From IMG/VR virus record IMGVR_UViG_3300011189_000001, positions 56,530-120,529 of that record: 64,000 nt of DNA. One strand, 5' to 3'. The notes beneath the pieces are model-generated. The model had not been told where the DNA came from and made no database searches. It saw only the letters and a program-made list of their open reading frames with translations. Shown here in pieces: positions 15,938 through 24,987 of the stretch (position 1 is its first letter; each line of letters starts with the position of its first letter). The translations under genes and the position numbers were made by a program. The stretch comes from a virus.

Positions 15938-18703
15938 TCAACCACAACCGCTGTGTCCACAAGACCGGCAAGCACTGCAGCCACTTTCAAATATGATATC
16001 ATCTGATCCACAACTCGGACACTCAGCATTCGTGGCTTTCGTACCGTCCAAAATGTGCTCCGTGAGGAACTGACGAACAGCAGTCAAGGTAGTGGCGATA
16101 TAGTCGCCTTCGATATCACTGATTGAAGCCACGATATCCGGGAGCGAGATATTGTGTCGCATCGCCATCGAAATGACCTTGCCCAGCTTCACGTGATACG
16201 CATCCTCATGGAGCTTATCGACTTGATCTAGCACGAGGTCCTGCGACACGCCCTTTGCCAACAGGAGCTTTGTGACGGCCCTGAAAGCCCGGTTCATGGT
16301 AACGTATTCGCCCGTTTCATACGAATTGCTGTGAATCCACAGAGCCACGGGGTTAACCAGATCGTTCGGCAAGTATGACAAATGCATGTAATACTTATTG
16401 CCTTCACGACGGATCGTGTGCGTAGGCCCGTTCGAAAATTCGTCAGGCAGTTTCACATCCTTTACCACCACGCTTTCATCAGTGATCTCCGCATCTTCGG
16501 GCGTGCATCCATACTCAATCAGCGAAAGGAGCAGCTCACCACTTTGCTTCGGGGCACCACTTTCTTCGCCGGTGGAAAGCACTGACTCCATTGTTCCCGC
16601 CCTGTACGTCGTGAATCCGACAAGACCAGCTTTCCATGAATCCATGTAAAGCTGCTTGAAATCATCAAAGGGGTACTCCTCGGGGACGTTGGCGGTCTTT
16701 GAAACGCTCTGATCACACGACTCTTGCACTTTCGCTTGCATGTAGACATGCTCCCGGACCGGCAAATCCTGTGCGGTCACGAGATAATCATCACCCTCTT
16801 CAAGGGCTTCCGGGAAATGCTCCTTGAGCCATGAATAGCCATAGTCCTCTACGGGGTCGATGAAACAAAGCCCCCGGTTGTGCGGCTCATAGTACCAGAT
16901 ACGACCTTCGTACTCGCCCCTCCAAGCAACCGCGTCTCCCACTTCGATTTCGTCAAGAATGTCCTTGACGTTATCTTGTGTCAGACCTTCGGGCCAGGCC
17001 GACGCGATCATCGTGCGCTCGTAACCATGCGCGAAAACCGGCTCGATGCCGTTAGACACCATGTCACAGATAATCGAACTGTTGCCCAGCGGCGGGTTCG
17101 TCAGGCGCTTGGCATTGCGTACACCGTACTTACGAACCAACTCAATCGTATCTTCCGAAGCCGTACAGACGTTTTTGAAATACGGCGTTTCCAGATACCG
17201 CTCGTCGTACATCGGGAACGGACCCTTCTCCTTCGCCAGCAATGCCGAAGCCCTAAGCGTCACTTCGTCTTTGATCCGATGGATCTCATCAATGAAATCC
17301 GCAGCCTCATCGGTACCATAACGGATCCCCAGCATATACATACTGGACCCTAGCCCGTTGACGCCCATACCAAACTGGCGGATCTGAGATACCGCCCATT
17401 CGTAAGCCGGAAGAGGTACCGTACCCGTGTCGTTGACGTTATCCAGCATCCGGGTAAAGACTTCAATCGTTTCTGCATAGCCTTCGTAATCGAAAGTACG
17501 GTCGTCCGTAATGAACTGCGTCAGGTTGATCGAACCCAGCAAACAAACGGTCGTGAACCCTAGCAAGTGGTCGTCCCACTCTTCCATGTAAGGCTTGAGG
17601 TACTCCGCTGGCTGATACCCTTGGTCCATGAACGACGTGCCGGGGATTTCACCGCATGGGTTTGAAGCGCTGACGGGTCCAAGATAAATCAGGGGGTTGT
17701 TCCGGTTCATGTTATCGAAATACATGATGCCCGGCTCATTCCGGTTGTACGTGGACTCCATGATCAGATCGTATAGATCACGTGCCTTGACCCGCTTGTA
17801 AGTTTTCCCGTTGAAATGGAGGTCATAGAAATCATCCGCTTGCACGGCTTCCATGAACGCATCGTCAACCATCACGCTGATATTGAACTTGGTCAGGCGG
17901 CCCGCCTCCTGTTTGGCGCGGACGAACTCTTCAACATCCGGGTGCCATACCGGAAGGATAGCCATCATAGCACCTTTACGGGGCTGGGCTTTTTCCACCC
18001 GATCCTTAACCGCCTCCTCAAAGTGGTTGACGATCTGGTCTTCATAACCGTCGTTATCCCCCTTGACGATCATACCGCTCATTTTATCCCATAGCTCCAT
18101 GTAACTGACAACGCCGGGGTGACGGATGCCGACACCACCGATGAAAGAGCCACGCGGACGGATGAAACCGAAATTCATCCCGTATCCACCTTCGGACTTG
18201 AGCGTTTCGGCGGCCTCAAGCAGCGAAAGGAAAATGTTGGTCAGGTTGTCGGGTGTCTCTTCGGTGTCGAGGCTGCAGTCAATCACCGCATCCGAATTGG
18301 GAACGCGCTTGCTGTAATTGATCTTGGCGTTGGACACCGGGCTGTTGATAAAGCAGTTCCAAACGGTAGCTTTATCGAAATCCGTACCGGCGTTCGCTGT
18401 GATGCGGCCCGCTGGTGTAGCCTTCATACCCACAGCACGATAGGTCTGACCCGTGATCTCGCTCGTATACAGGTCTTCGTCGTCCTTTGAATACTGTGAA
18501 CCAACCGGAAGCGGCTCGAACTTCACAAGGGTCTTTAGGTAGCGGTCATACCACTCTTCAACCTCTTGATCACTGGCACCATACTGGCGCTCTACCTCTG
18601 CAATTGACCGTGCCACACGCTTGTAGGTTTCAAGCGCTGTTTCACCATCATACTGATACTTGGAAGCCCAATTTTCGCGGGCCAATCGGGTGTTAAAAAT
18701 CAT
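15938..18703 (-). CDS. nrdJ: Class II (adenosylcobalamin-dependent) ribonucleotide reductase
   Basis: 921 aa. It shows the catalytic barrel motifs SNPCGEIPG (Asn, Cys, Glu of the active site), WNCFINSPV with the first redox Cys, GGYGMNFGFIRPRG, and TTVCLLGSINL. The C-terminus carries a four-Cys zinc-ribbon-like tail (CPSCGSDD ... CSACRSCGHSGCG) that re-reduces the active site. No separate small subunit or activase gene is near, which supports the B12-dependent class. It makes dNTPs for phage replication without oxygen dependence. The CobS/CobT-like pair at 26-30 kb may be related to its cofactor. Confidence 0.93.
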   Translation of the reverse strand: MIFNTRLARENWASKYQYDGETALETYKRVARSIAEVERQYGASDQEVEEWYDRYLKTLVKFEPLPVGSQYSKDDEDLYTSEITGQTYRAVGMKATPAGRITANAGTDFDKATVWNCFINSPVSNAKINYSKRVPNSDAVIDCSLDTEETPDNLTNIFLSLLEAAETLKSEGGYGMNFGFIRPRGSFIGGVGIRHPGVVSYMELWDKMSGMIVKGDNDGYEDQIVNHFEEAVKDRVEKAQPRKGAMMAILPVWHPDVEEFVRAKQEAGRLTKFNISVMVDDAFMEAVQADDFYDLHFNGKTYKRVKARDLYDLIMESTYNRNEPGIMYFDNMNRNNPLIYLGPVSASNPCGEIPGTSFMDQGYQPAEYLKPYMEEWDDHLLGFTTVCLLGSINLTQFITDDRTFDYEGYAETIEVFTRMLDNVNDTGTVPLPAYEWAVSQIRQFGMGVNGLGSSMYMLGIRYGTDEAADFIDEIHRIKDEVTLRASALLAKEKGPFPMYDERYLETPYFKNVCTASEDTIELVRKYGVRNAKRLTNPPLGNSSIICDMVSNGIEPVFAHGYERTMIASAWPEGLTQDNVKDILDEIEVGDAVAWRGEYEGRIWYYEPHNRGLCFIDPVEDYGYSWLKEHFPEALEEGDDYLVTAQDLPVREHVYMQAKVQESCDQSVSKTANVPEEYPFDDFKQLYMDSWKAGLVGFTTYRAGTMESVLSTGEESGAPKQSGELLLSLIEYGCTPEDAEITDESVVVKDVKLPDEFSNGPTHTIRREGNKYYMHLSYLPNDLVNPVALWIHSNSYETGEYVTMNRAFRAVTKLLLAKGVSQDLVLDQVDKLHEDAYHVKLGKVISMAMRHNISLPDIVASISDIEGDYIATTLTAVRQFLTEHILDGTKATNAECPSCGSDDIIFESGCSACRSCGHSGCG

Positions 18704-18706
18704 GAA

Positions 18707-19666
18707 TTACTCCTCAAAGTCTTGACTAAGAAACCAGTTGATTAACAGGGGACCGTTTTTCCCGCGCTTGGCCATAGATTCAATTTCGCACATCTGACGA
18801 TACGCTTTTCGCAACTGCTTGAGGTTCCAATGAACCGATTGCCGATGCAACTGGTCGTAGACGTAGTGGGAAATTCCCATCAGGCTGCATACATCGTTTT
18901 TGCTGAACTCGCTCTTGAAATAGGACTCGAAAAGAATGAGCTTTTCGATCTGCCCCAAAAACATCGAAATCAGCGGGAGACACGCATAGATGTCTGTGGA
19001 CTGGTGAAAGTAAATGGTGGCCATTCGAAGGGCCGTCGACATTTGCTTTGCACCCCACGCCTTCAAAACGTTGAAGGGGTTGATCGTTTTGTGTTGGACC
19101 AGAACCGAAGTGATATCCTTGGGCGTGATGGTCGTTCGATCGCCCATATTCAAAAACACCTTTTCCATCTCATTCGATAAAGCGTAAAGGTCGTCCCCTA
19201 CGTTCGCATGGATGTTTTCGGCGTAACCCTCATCGAGGTTGAAACCCCGCCTCCGGCAATACGACACCACCCAATCCTTGTATTCCCAAGGCTTGGGCGA
19301 AACACACTTGACCTTTTCGTCGCATTTGAGCTTTCCAAACCACTTCGGCTTACGTCCACCCGAAGCGATCAAAATCACCACGTGATTAGGGTTGGGATCT
19401 TTACAGTACCGCTCCAAAAAACCCGAATCATCCACCCGGTTTGCATCCCGGATCATGATCAGCTTTTTGGTCGGAATGAGGGAACCCTCAAAGAGGTGGT
19501 TGCGGATCGCATTATCCGAATCAATCCCCGCCCATACAAGAACGGAGCTATACCCGTCAAGGGTACGCTTGGCTGATTCAGTGATTTGGTCCTTGAAATA
19601 TTCTTCGGAACCGTCAACCACAACAACGGAGGGCTCATCTGTCCAGTCAATCGTAGGCGTTTTCAT
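18707..19666 (-). CDS. holA: DNA polymerase III delta subunit (clamp-loader wrench)
   Basis: 319 aa. The HolA pattern is visible: an N-terminal strand VVVVDGSEEYFKDQI, then LIMIRDANRV, VVILIASGGRKPKWF, a helical lid region, and a C-terminal three-helix bundle ending FLSQDF. It lacks Walker motifs, as delta does. It is translated just after the delta-prime gene (4-nt overlap) and just before nrdJ (4-nt gap). It would open the phage beta clamp encoded at 977-2161. Confidence 0.82.
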   Translation of the reverse strand: MKTPTIDWTDEPSVVVVDGSEEYFKDQITESAKRTLDGYSSVLVWAGIDSDNAIRNHLFEGSLIPTKKLIMIRDANRVDDSGFLERYCKDPNPNHVVILIASGGRKPKWFGKLKCDEKVKCVSPKPWEYKDWVVSYCRRRGFNLDEGYAENIHANVGDDLYALSNEMEKVFLNMGDRTTITPKDITSVLVQHKTINPFNVLKAWGAKQMSTALRMATIYFHQSTDIYACLPLISMFLGQIEKLILFESYFKSEFSKNDVCSLMGISHYVYDQLHRQSVHWNLKQLRKAYRQMCEIESMAKRGKNGPLLINWFLSQDFEE

Positions 19667-20625
19667 GTTCTAAATTCGTCTTTGAGATCCAACAGTACGC
19701 TCTTCACGTGGTGGTCAAGCGCAATCGGGTCCTCTTGTCGATGACGCACAGCGCGTACTAAAGAGAACGCATTAAAGCATTTTGGACCAAAACGATTTTT
19801 CAGACCAGAAAGTTGTCCTAAAATGTCTTGATTTTGCACGAAATCTGTCAGGTCGCGCTCCACCAAACACAGGTCGGAAAGCAAGACATACAGGGTTTCC
19901 AAAAACTCGCCGATCTGATCCGAATATTCATTGACTTTCGTGATCACCCGGAAATCTTTGATGTGTGGGTATTCGCAAAGGAGCGACAACACGTCGTTGC
20001 GCAACTGAAGTCCCTCGCCCTCCAGAAAATAGAGTGTCTTGCTTATGCTCCCACCACCGAGACGTACCGCATGATCTACGCTAGCGCCCCGATGCCCTTT
20101 ACTTTCGAGGACGCTCCGCACAGCATCGTCGGACAAGGCCCCGAAATAAAAGTCAAGCGACCGGCTAACCAGCGTAGGTACCAGCGCGGTCTTCGACGTC
20201 GATAGCAAAATGAAAAGGGTGTTTTCCCGCCCATCTTCGAGCGTCTTGAGCAACGCATCGGCGGCTTTTATCCCAAGCCGCTGTGCATCGTTCAGGAGGA
20301 ACACCCGCACGTTACCTTCCATGCGGGAGCGATTGGATTCGTTAATGAGATCACGCACTTGGTCGATCTTGAAGGTCTTACCATCCGGCACATAGTCCAT
20401 GATATCCAGATGGTTGCCGCTCTCGATCTTGTGGCAAGAGGCGCAAGAGCACCCGGCTTTGCGAGTGCCCGTACAGTTGAGTCTCTTAGCGACTTCGAGT
20501 GCCGTAGTTCGTTTACCTACGCCCTCGGGTCCGTGAAAAAGGAGGCAAGATGGGAGATCCCCCGTCTCGATGAGCCTTTGCAAATAATCTGTGATTTGGC
20601 CGTGGCCGAAAATATTCGTAAACAT
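19663..20625 (-). CDS. holB: Clamp-loader ATPase, delta-prime/gamma type
   Basis: 320 aa. An AAA+ protein: Walker A FHGPEGVGKRTT (about 29-40), a Cys-rich zinc module (CTGTRKAGCSCASCH, about 51-65), a Walker B-like LLNDAQRLG (Asn replaces the usual Asp-Glu pair) and TLVSRSLDF at the SRC sensor position (Cys replaced by Ser). The intact P-loop suggests gamma-like ATP binding, while the weak Walker B suggests delta-prime-like behaviour. Possibly it serves both roles with the phage delta subunit. The gene overlaps holA by 4 nt. Confidence 0.82.
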   Translation of the reverse strand: MFTNIFGHGQITDYLQRLIETGDLPSCLLFHGPEGVGKRTTALEVAKRLNCTGTRKAGCSCASCHKIESGNHLDIMDYVPDGKTFKIDQVRDLINESNRSRMEGNVRVFLLNDAQRLGIKAADALLKTLEDGRENTLFILLSTSKTALVPTLVSRSLDFYFGALSDDAVRSVLESKGHRGASVDHAVRLGGGSISKTLYFLEGEGLQLRNDVLSLLCEYPHIKDFRVITKVNEYSDQIGEFLETLYVLLSDLCLVERDLTDFVQNQDILGQLSGLKNRFGPKCFNAFSLVRAVRHRQEDPIALDHHVKSVLLDLKDEFRT

Positions 20626-20685
20626 AGTTCTTCGTAATAGTGCGATCTTAACGTATCAGAGCCTACCATAACGCCCGAGATAATC

Positions 20686-20716
20686 AAGGGTGATCTCCGA
20701 CATGAAGACCACCCTT
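20686..20716 (-). terminator. Hairpin after the zinc-ribbon gene
   Basis: A 7-bp perfect stem (AAGGGTG/CACCCTT) lies between the gene at 20745-21092 and the start of the clamp-loader gene. It has no real T-run, so it may be a weak terminator or an RNA-stability element. Confidence 0.35.
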
Positions 20717-20744
20717 GCTCGGTGCCTATCCCCGCCACCATCAA

Positions 20745-21092
20745 TTAGTATTTGAAAGTGCCGCCTGTCGAAACCGACCACGAATAGCCGCAATCAACAC
20801 AACGGTAAATCGAATGCCCCATCTGAACGTTGTCGATCACGTCAGTCATAACATACGCCCGCTTGCTGGCGCACGTGGTAGCACTCTTACCAACATCACC
20901 GTCACCCGAAGATGCTCCGGGTCGTCCGTCGACATGCTCATTGCGACGGCACCCCATATTCACTTGGCGGAGGTCGCCTTCGTGCTTGCTCAGGGCCGCC
21001 TCGATCTTTTCTTCTTCGACTAGATTCTCTGAATGAGCGTCTAGGTTGAGTTGATCGTTCTGTTCTTCCGACATACCATACTCCTGTGTCAT
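20745..21092 (-). CDS. Zinc-ribbon protein of unknown function
   Basis: 115 aa. An acidic helical N-terminus is followed by NMGCRRNEH and a late YRCVDCGYSWS knuckle, so one zinc-ribbon is likely. The start ATG overlaps the stop of the upstream gene (ATGA), which is why 21092 is preferred to the internal Met at 21074. Its role is unknown. Confidence 0.65.
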   Translation of the reverse strand: MTQEYGMSEEQNDQLNLDAHSENLVEEEKIEAALSKHEGDLRQVNMGCRRNEHVDGRPGASSGDGDVGKSATTCASKRAYVMTDVIDNVQMGHSIYRCVDCGYSWSVSTGGTFKY

Positions 21093-21682
21093 GTGCGGTC
21101 ATCGAACTTGGAAAACAAGCTCTCAATTTGACCTTCAAGTAATTCCAAATGCGCATCCACGTTGTTCAACAAGGGATCTTCCCTCGCCGTAATCTCGCCA
21201 ATCACATCTTTAACTGACGAACCCGATAGCAACGTCACTATCTTAGCCCAATCCCCCCGAGTCAAAACTGACTTGAACCGGCTATTTCGTGATGAAACCT
21301 GTATCCCCTCTTTATGGGGCCGCACGAACAGTTCGTTGCGGGCGGCTAAAAGCGAAATGATAGGCACCACCCGTAAGGCTTCCCCGTAATACATCGACCG
21401 CTGAGGGTAAGATTTTCCCCGTTGATCGACGAATTCGGCGAATTTAACGCCGTCATTTCCCGCGTAAGAGCCACTGTGGTGTCGACCACCCTCTTTGTAA
21501 GACAGTCCTCTGGAATATGACGGGCCGCTGGAGGACGACGTTTTCCCGAAAGTGGCCGTTCCCAGAATCGAAACCTGCCGTTCCGCCTCTGAGATAGCTT
21601 CACCGGAAAGGTACCCCGTCGTCATAGTGACCGAGGTATCCCCACTGATAAACCCATTTGTGGCTTTCGAAAGAGCGTCCAT
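21089..21682 (-). CDS. Unknown 197-aa protein
   Basis: A Ser/Gly/Tyr-rich first half (FGKTSSSSGPSYSRGLSYKEGG) looks disordered; the second half is helical. No domain is recognised. It is coupled to the zinc-ribbon gene downstream by ATGA and lies 7 nt after the gene upstream, so the three form one translational unit. Confidence 0.6.
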   Translation of the reverse strand: MDALSKATNGFISGDTSVTMTTGYLSGEAISEAERQVSILGTATFGKTSSSSGPSYSRGLSYKEGGRHHSGSYAGNDGVKFAEFVDQRGKSYPQRSMYYGEALRVVPIISLLAARNELFVRPHKEGIQVSSRNSRFKSVLTRGDWAKIVTLLSGSSVKDVIGEITAREDPLLNNVDAHLELLEGQIESLFSKFDDRT

Positions 21683-21688
21683 AGCTGA

Positions 21689-22384
21689 TTACGCTCCCAT
21701 AATAACGGCCATAAGGCGATCTGCAGCTTGTTCAGCTACATCGGTGGGTTCCATCTCACCGGTAAATTCGTCTCTTTCCAGAACTTCGTCACCGGCCATG
21801 TACTCCACGACTACCAAGACGTTATCCAGATCACAGGCGTCTACGCCGAAACGTGCCCGGTATCGAGTCCGACTCGCTTTGTGCGTGACCTCCAGATAGT
21901 GCTCCACCTCGTTTACACGGTGAGACACGACTTCGGATTCACGACGTAGGATCTTTTGGCCCACTTTCGCAAGTTCGTTGCAAAACTCAGCAAGCGTTTC
22001 AAACAGCGACTCACCCGCCGCCTCTTTAGCGCGCTCTTCGGAAGCCATTTTCTGACGCCGTAGAGTAGCCAGTACGGGACGAATGTGGGGCCGAAGCTCT
22101 TTTCGAACCGACCCCATTTTCACTAACTGATCATATAAATTCATGGCACCCTCTTTAGAAATCTCGGCCTCTTCACCATCGACTTTGATGCTGGTCACAG
22201 CATCAGGTCCATCCCCATCAATATAGAATGGTCCTAGATCCTTGTAATCTTCGATCGTTACTGACCGCGAGGAGCCTACGTTACATAGGTATTTCACGGC
22301 GTCCAACAGCGGCAAAAGGTTTTCCTTTGCCCACCCGTTGCATTCGATCTCGATCACATGTGAATTATATAGCTTGTCGCCCAT
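21689..22384 (-). CDS. Unknown protein with internal LRPHIRPVLATL motif
   Basis: 231 aa. Residues about 84-108 read NLYDQLVKMGSVRKELRPH followed by IRPVLATL. This short helical motif recurs in three other proteins of this window (32498-32920, 32941-33654, 46960-47928). The rest is a charged N-terminal domain and a helical middle that end in an acidic stretch. The shared motif suggests a common binding partner or a sorting signal. The function is unknown. Confidence 0.65.
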   Translation of the reverse strand: MGDKLYNSHVIEIECNGWAKENLLPLLDAVKYLCNVGSSRSVTIEDYKDLGPFYIDGDGPDAVTSIKVDGEEAEISKEGAMNLYDQLVKMGSVRKELRPHIRPVLATLRRQKMASEERAKEAAGESLFETLAEFCNELAKVGQKILRRESEVVSHRVNEVEHYLEVTHKASRTRYRARFGVDACDLDNVLVVVEYMAGDEVLERDEFTGEMEPTDVAEQAADRLMAVIMGA

Positions 22385-22438
22385 CGTGGAGACCTTCTGG
22401 TAGTATTAAGAATACACCAAGAGGGTGCTATCAAAAGA

Positions 22439-22681
22439 TTATGATTCCTCGTCATCTTCGAAAGGTTTGATGCGTAGGCGCTGGACATAACCGTTTTCAC
22501 GGGTGTCGTACATATCCAACCGCTTTTCCACCACGAACAGACCTTCGATCTTGCCCTTGGTGGGCATGGTGAAATGCAAAAAGATAAGGTTGCCTTCCGG
22601 TTGCCACGGTAACTGGAGCTTCATATCACCGGCCCACAAGTCGTGGCAAAGGATTTCGGTTTTCAAAAGGCCATTACTCAT
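22439..22681 (-). CDS. Unknown 80-aa beta-rich protein
   Basis: The start at 22681 has GAGG 7 nt upstream and overlaps the end of the preceding gene. The protein has alternating hydrophobic strands (GNLIFLHFTMP; KIEGLFVVEKRLDMY) and an acidic tail. No family is recognised. Confidence 0.55.
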   Translation of the reverse strand: MSNGLLKTEILCHDLWAGDMKLQLPWQPEGNLIFLHFTMPTKGKIEGLFVVEKRLDMYDTRENGYVQRLRIKPFEDDEES

Positions 22682-23261
22682 CATCGGACCTCGGCATGAT
22701 GATCTGAGGATCCTCATCCTCAGCACGAATAATCAGCCGCTCTTGAGCGTGCCGTGGCTTATAACCCGACACGACTTCCGTATCCGCATTTTTGAATTGC
22801 GTATCCAACATGTTTTTGTGGGCATCTTGGCGGGCGTCGATCTCATCTTGGTAAGCGAAAAAAGCCTCCAAGGCTTGAGGAGCGTCTAATTCGTCCTCAC
22901 CAATATGGGCATAATTGTCCAGATAAAACTGGTGCCCGGCCTTGTCGTCTACGATACGCTCTTCAAAAGCGATGTACGCCTGTTCAATATCGGGATGACC
23001 CTCTTCGAGATCACCTATTTCCCGTTCAAGGTACACCTCTTGGATGTCCCGTTTGAACCAGTAATAGTCCCGATCCACGACCCCGATTTCGTTAGCAAGA
23101 GCTTCAAAATCAACGGGGTCGTGGTCTTCGGGTGTCTCATCAAGCGGCTTGAAATCTAGTTGTGACCAGACTTCACCCTCATCTTCCGCCTCAGCAAGTT
23201 GTTCGGCTCTTTTCGCCGTTTCCTCTTCACTGCGGCCAGCAAACAAATCGTCGTTTGACAT
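22674..23261 (-). CDS. Unknown acidic helical protein
   Basis: 195 aa, rich in Glu/Asp with long helices and several aromatic positions (DRDYYWFKRDIQEVYLEREI). No domain is recognised. It follows the KH-domain gene by 3 nt, so the two are co-translated. Confidence 0.6.
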   Translation of the reverse strand: MSNDDLFAGRSEEETAKRAEQLAEAEDEGEVWSQLDFKPLDETPEDHDPVDFEALANEIGVVDRDYYWFKRDIQEVYLEREIGDLEEGHPDIEQAYIAFEERIVDDKAGHQFYLDNYAHIGEDELDAPQALEAFFAYQDEIDARQDAHKNMLDTQFKNADTEVVSGYKPRHAQERLIIRAEDEDPQIIMPRSDDE

Positions 23262-23264
23262 GCC

Positions 23265-23525
23265 TTACTCCCTGATTTCTAGGAGGACCTTCTTACCATG
23301 CTTGCAACCAAGCGCACGAAAAATGGTCTTGAGGCTGTTGATGATGGAACCACCACGCCCGATAATCTTGCCGCGATCATCATGTACGACGTCAATGGTA
23401 TAAATGAGGGTCGTAGAGCTTTCAGTCTTTTCGATCTCTACTTCATCGGGGGAAGCGACAAGCGCCTTGATGTAGTTTTCAAGCAACTCGTCGATGCTAG
23501 GGCCTTCTTCAAACGTGTAAATCAT
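23265..23525 (-). CDS. KH-domain RNA-binding protein (KhpA-like)
   Basis: 86 aa. The C-terminal half has the type II KH core with the GxxG loop in DRGKIIGRGGSIINSLKTI (about residues 50-68). This is the layout of KhpA, a small bacterial KH protein that binds RNA. The N-terminal 35 residues form a helical segment as in KhpA. It may bind phage or host RNA post-transcriptionally. It is the first gene of the left operon, after the 1.5 kb non-coding region. Confidence 0.85.
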   Translation of the reverse strand: MIYTFEEGPSIDELLENYIKALVASPDEVEIEKTESSTTLIYTIDVVHDDRGKIIGRGGSIINSLKTIFRALGCKHGKKVLLEIRE

Positions 23526-23586
23526 GTGAATCTCCGTATTCGTTTTGCTACCAATTTGAGGGACCGCCCCTCAAGTAATCTCACTT

Positions 23587-23618
23587 ATTATACCCAGATC
23601 ACACTTGGACCGGTCGAA
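23587..23618 (-). promoter_or_regulatory. Candidate promoter for the KH-gene operon
   Basis: On the minus strand TATAAT (23587-23592) is a perfect -10, preceded by GGG. The best -35 (TTCGAC, 23613-23618) lies at a long 20-nt spacing. It is upstream of the KH gene and differs from the repeated phage promoter found to the right. Confidence 0.4.
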
Positions 23619-24304
23619 AAAAGTTAGAGATCTCCATCCGGTAGCTACGATCGTTAAAAATAGCACCACAAAAACGGTTTCTATTCCGTTCGGAAATTCA
23701 CTCACCAACCCTCGCCAAGTCTATTAGATCCTCATCAAGGGTAAATACTCTGGTTTTACTGTCCCCAATAGTATTTTACCCCTTAAAAGCCCGGATCCAA
23801 AAGTATTCTCAGAGGCTATCAAGCGCTCCAAGAGGCTTCAGGTGGCTATCCCCCGTGCCCACCAAGGCACTCAGTTATCGGATACTTCACAAGGTCACTG
23901 TGGCTATCTCATACACTTCCAAAAATCGGTAGTCTATCCCCGTAGGGGACACATACACGTGCGTGGGTGCTTACGCTGCTACACCTGTTGCCGGTTGTAT
24001 TGCTGTTGCTGTTTCTACTGCTGCTGCTCTTACTTTTACTTCTGTTTCTTTTACTTCTGTTTCTTTTACTGTTTCTTATATGGCTATTGCTTAGGTTCTT
24101 ATTAGGTAAAGGTGAAGACTGATCAAGGAAAGTAAGAGAGGAAGAAGAGAGAGTAGAGTAATAAGAACAACCTAGAGTACTATAACTCTGAGTACTTATT
24201 ACGTATGTTGGTAGGACATTACTCACTAAACTACCTGACTGCTTATCATTCCAAGACCTCTTGCCTCCGTTACCAAATAGCTACCAACTGTAGAGCCCGT
24301 CGTT

Positions 24305-24333
24305 CCCCGACTCAGGAAGTCATTGGGGAATCC
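24305..24333. repeat. 29-bp direct repeat, copy 1
   Basis: Identical to 24485-24513. Within each copy CCCC pairs with GGGG and GACT with AGTC around a CAGGA loop, so each copy can form a stem-loop on either strand. Confidence 0.8.
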
Positions 24334-24484
24334 ATGAGGTTCCAATTGTTACTTGCCAAGATAGGTATCACGGGTGGTCAAACCTCTTGACCGGTAAACT
24401 ACCCGGTGCTTGACCGCCCCGATGGGCGTGTTCCCGACATCCGACTAAGGATCCATAGGGAAACGATTCCTACCAGCCTTCATC

Positions 24485-24513
24485 CCCCGACTCAGGAAGT
24501 CATTGGGGAATCC
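24485..24513. repeat. 29-bp direct repeat, copy 2
   Basis: The second copy of the hairpin-forming repeat, offset by exactly 180 bp. Sequence after both copies is loosely similar (a GATAGG motif about 25-30 nt downstream in each), hinting at a larger diverged unit. Confidence 0.8.
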
Positions 24514-24688
24514 GTCAGCTACATGCCTTGATAGGCACGAAAGCAAGTGGCGGCTATCGGAGTCATCGAGCTAGTAACCCTTTTGACAGGGCAATGGTTC
24601 TCGATCCTTTACATCGACACTCTTTGTTGATGGGGGAGTGCGGAGTACCCCGACCGGCTTTCCATCTTCGGCCCACAGCGAGGTTGCT

Positions 24689-24840
24689 ATGAGTCAAGCA
24701 CCGGCGACGGTTGTTAACCCGTCCGATCTGCCAACACGCAGATCACCAATATGATTCCGCAAGAACTCGAAGGCGTCAAGGTCAATTACTACGTAACGCC
24801 TCCAGACTCCGCTTGGCTAAGTGATATGTGTGCGCTTTGA
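24689..24840 (+). other. Two tiny coupled open frames (21 and 29 codons)
   Basis: A frame starting ATG at 24689 ends in TGA that overlaps the ATG at 24751 (ATGA), the coupling pattern of real genes in this phage. The second peptide (begins MIPQELEGVKVNYYV) looks protein-like. Both are very short and the Shine-Dalgarno site is weak, so they may be remnants of one decayed gene. Confidence 0.25.
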
Positions 24841-24949
24841 GACGGCCCCTAAGCTATTTGTCCAGCGAAGGTGACTAGTGGGGTAGGCAAACACATCTAA
24901 AGGGCTGTGCTATCTTGTGGGGAATTGTCAGAGGGATGTTGGGGGTAAT

Positions 24950-24987
24950 GCAAAGCCCCCAATGGAATTAACCACCGGGGGCTTTGC
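24950..24987. terminator. Strong hairpin, probable bidirectional terminator
   Basis: An 11-bp perfect stem (GCAAAGCCCCC / GGGGGCTTTGC) with a 16-nt loop lies just after the gene at 25054-25497. T-runs are weak on both sides. It most likely ends the minus-strand transcript from the promoter at 25.57 kb. Confidence 0.6.

Noticed and set aside
15938-18703. Intein inside the ribonucleotide reductase
   Set aside because: Motifs follow each other without an insertion and no intein blocks are present.
23842-24226. Cys/Tyr-rich plus-strand frame and Ser/Arg/Asn-rich minus-strand frame
   Set aside because: Both are translations of the polypyrimidine/polypurine tract; low complexity and no ribosome site.
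24305-24513. CRISPR array
   Set aside because: Only two copies of the 29-bp repeat, 151 bp between them, and no cas genes. The Cas4-like nuclease is in the recombination operon.
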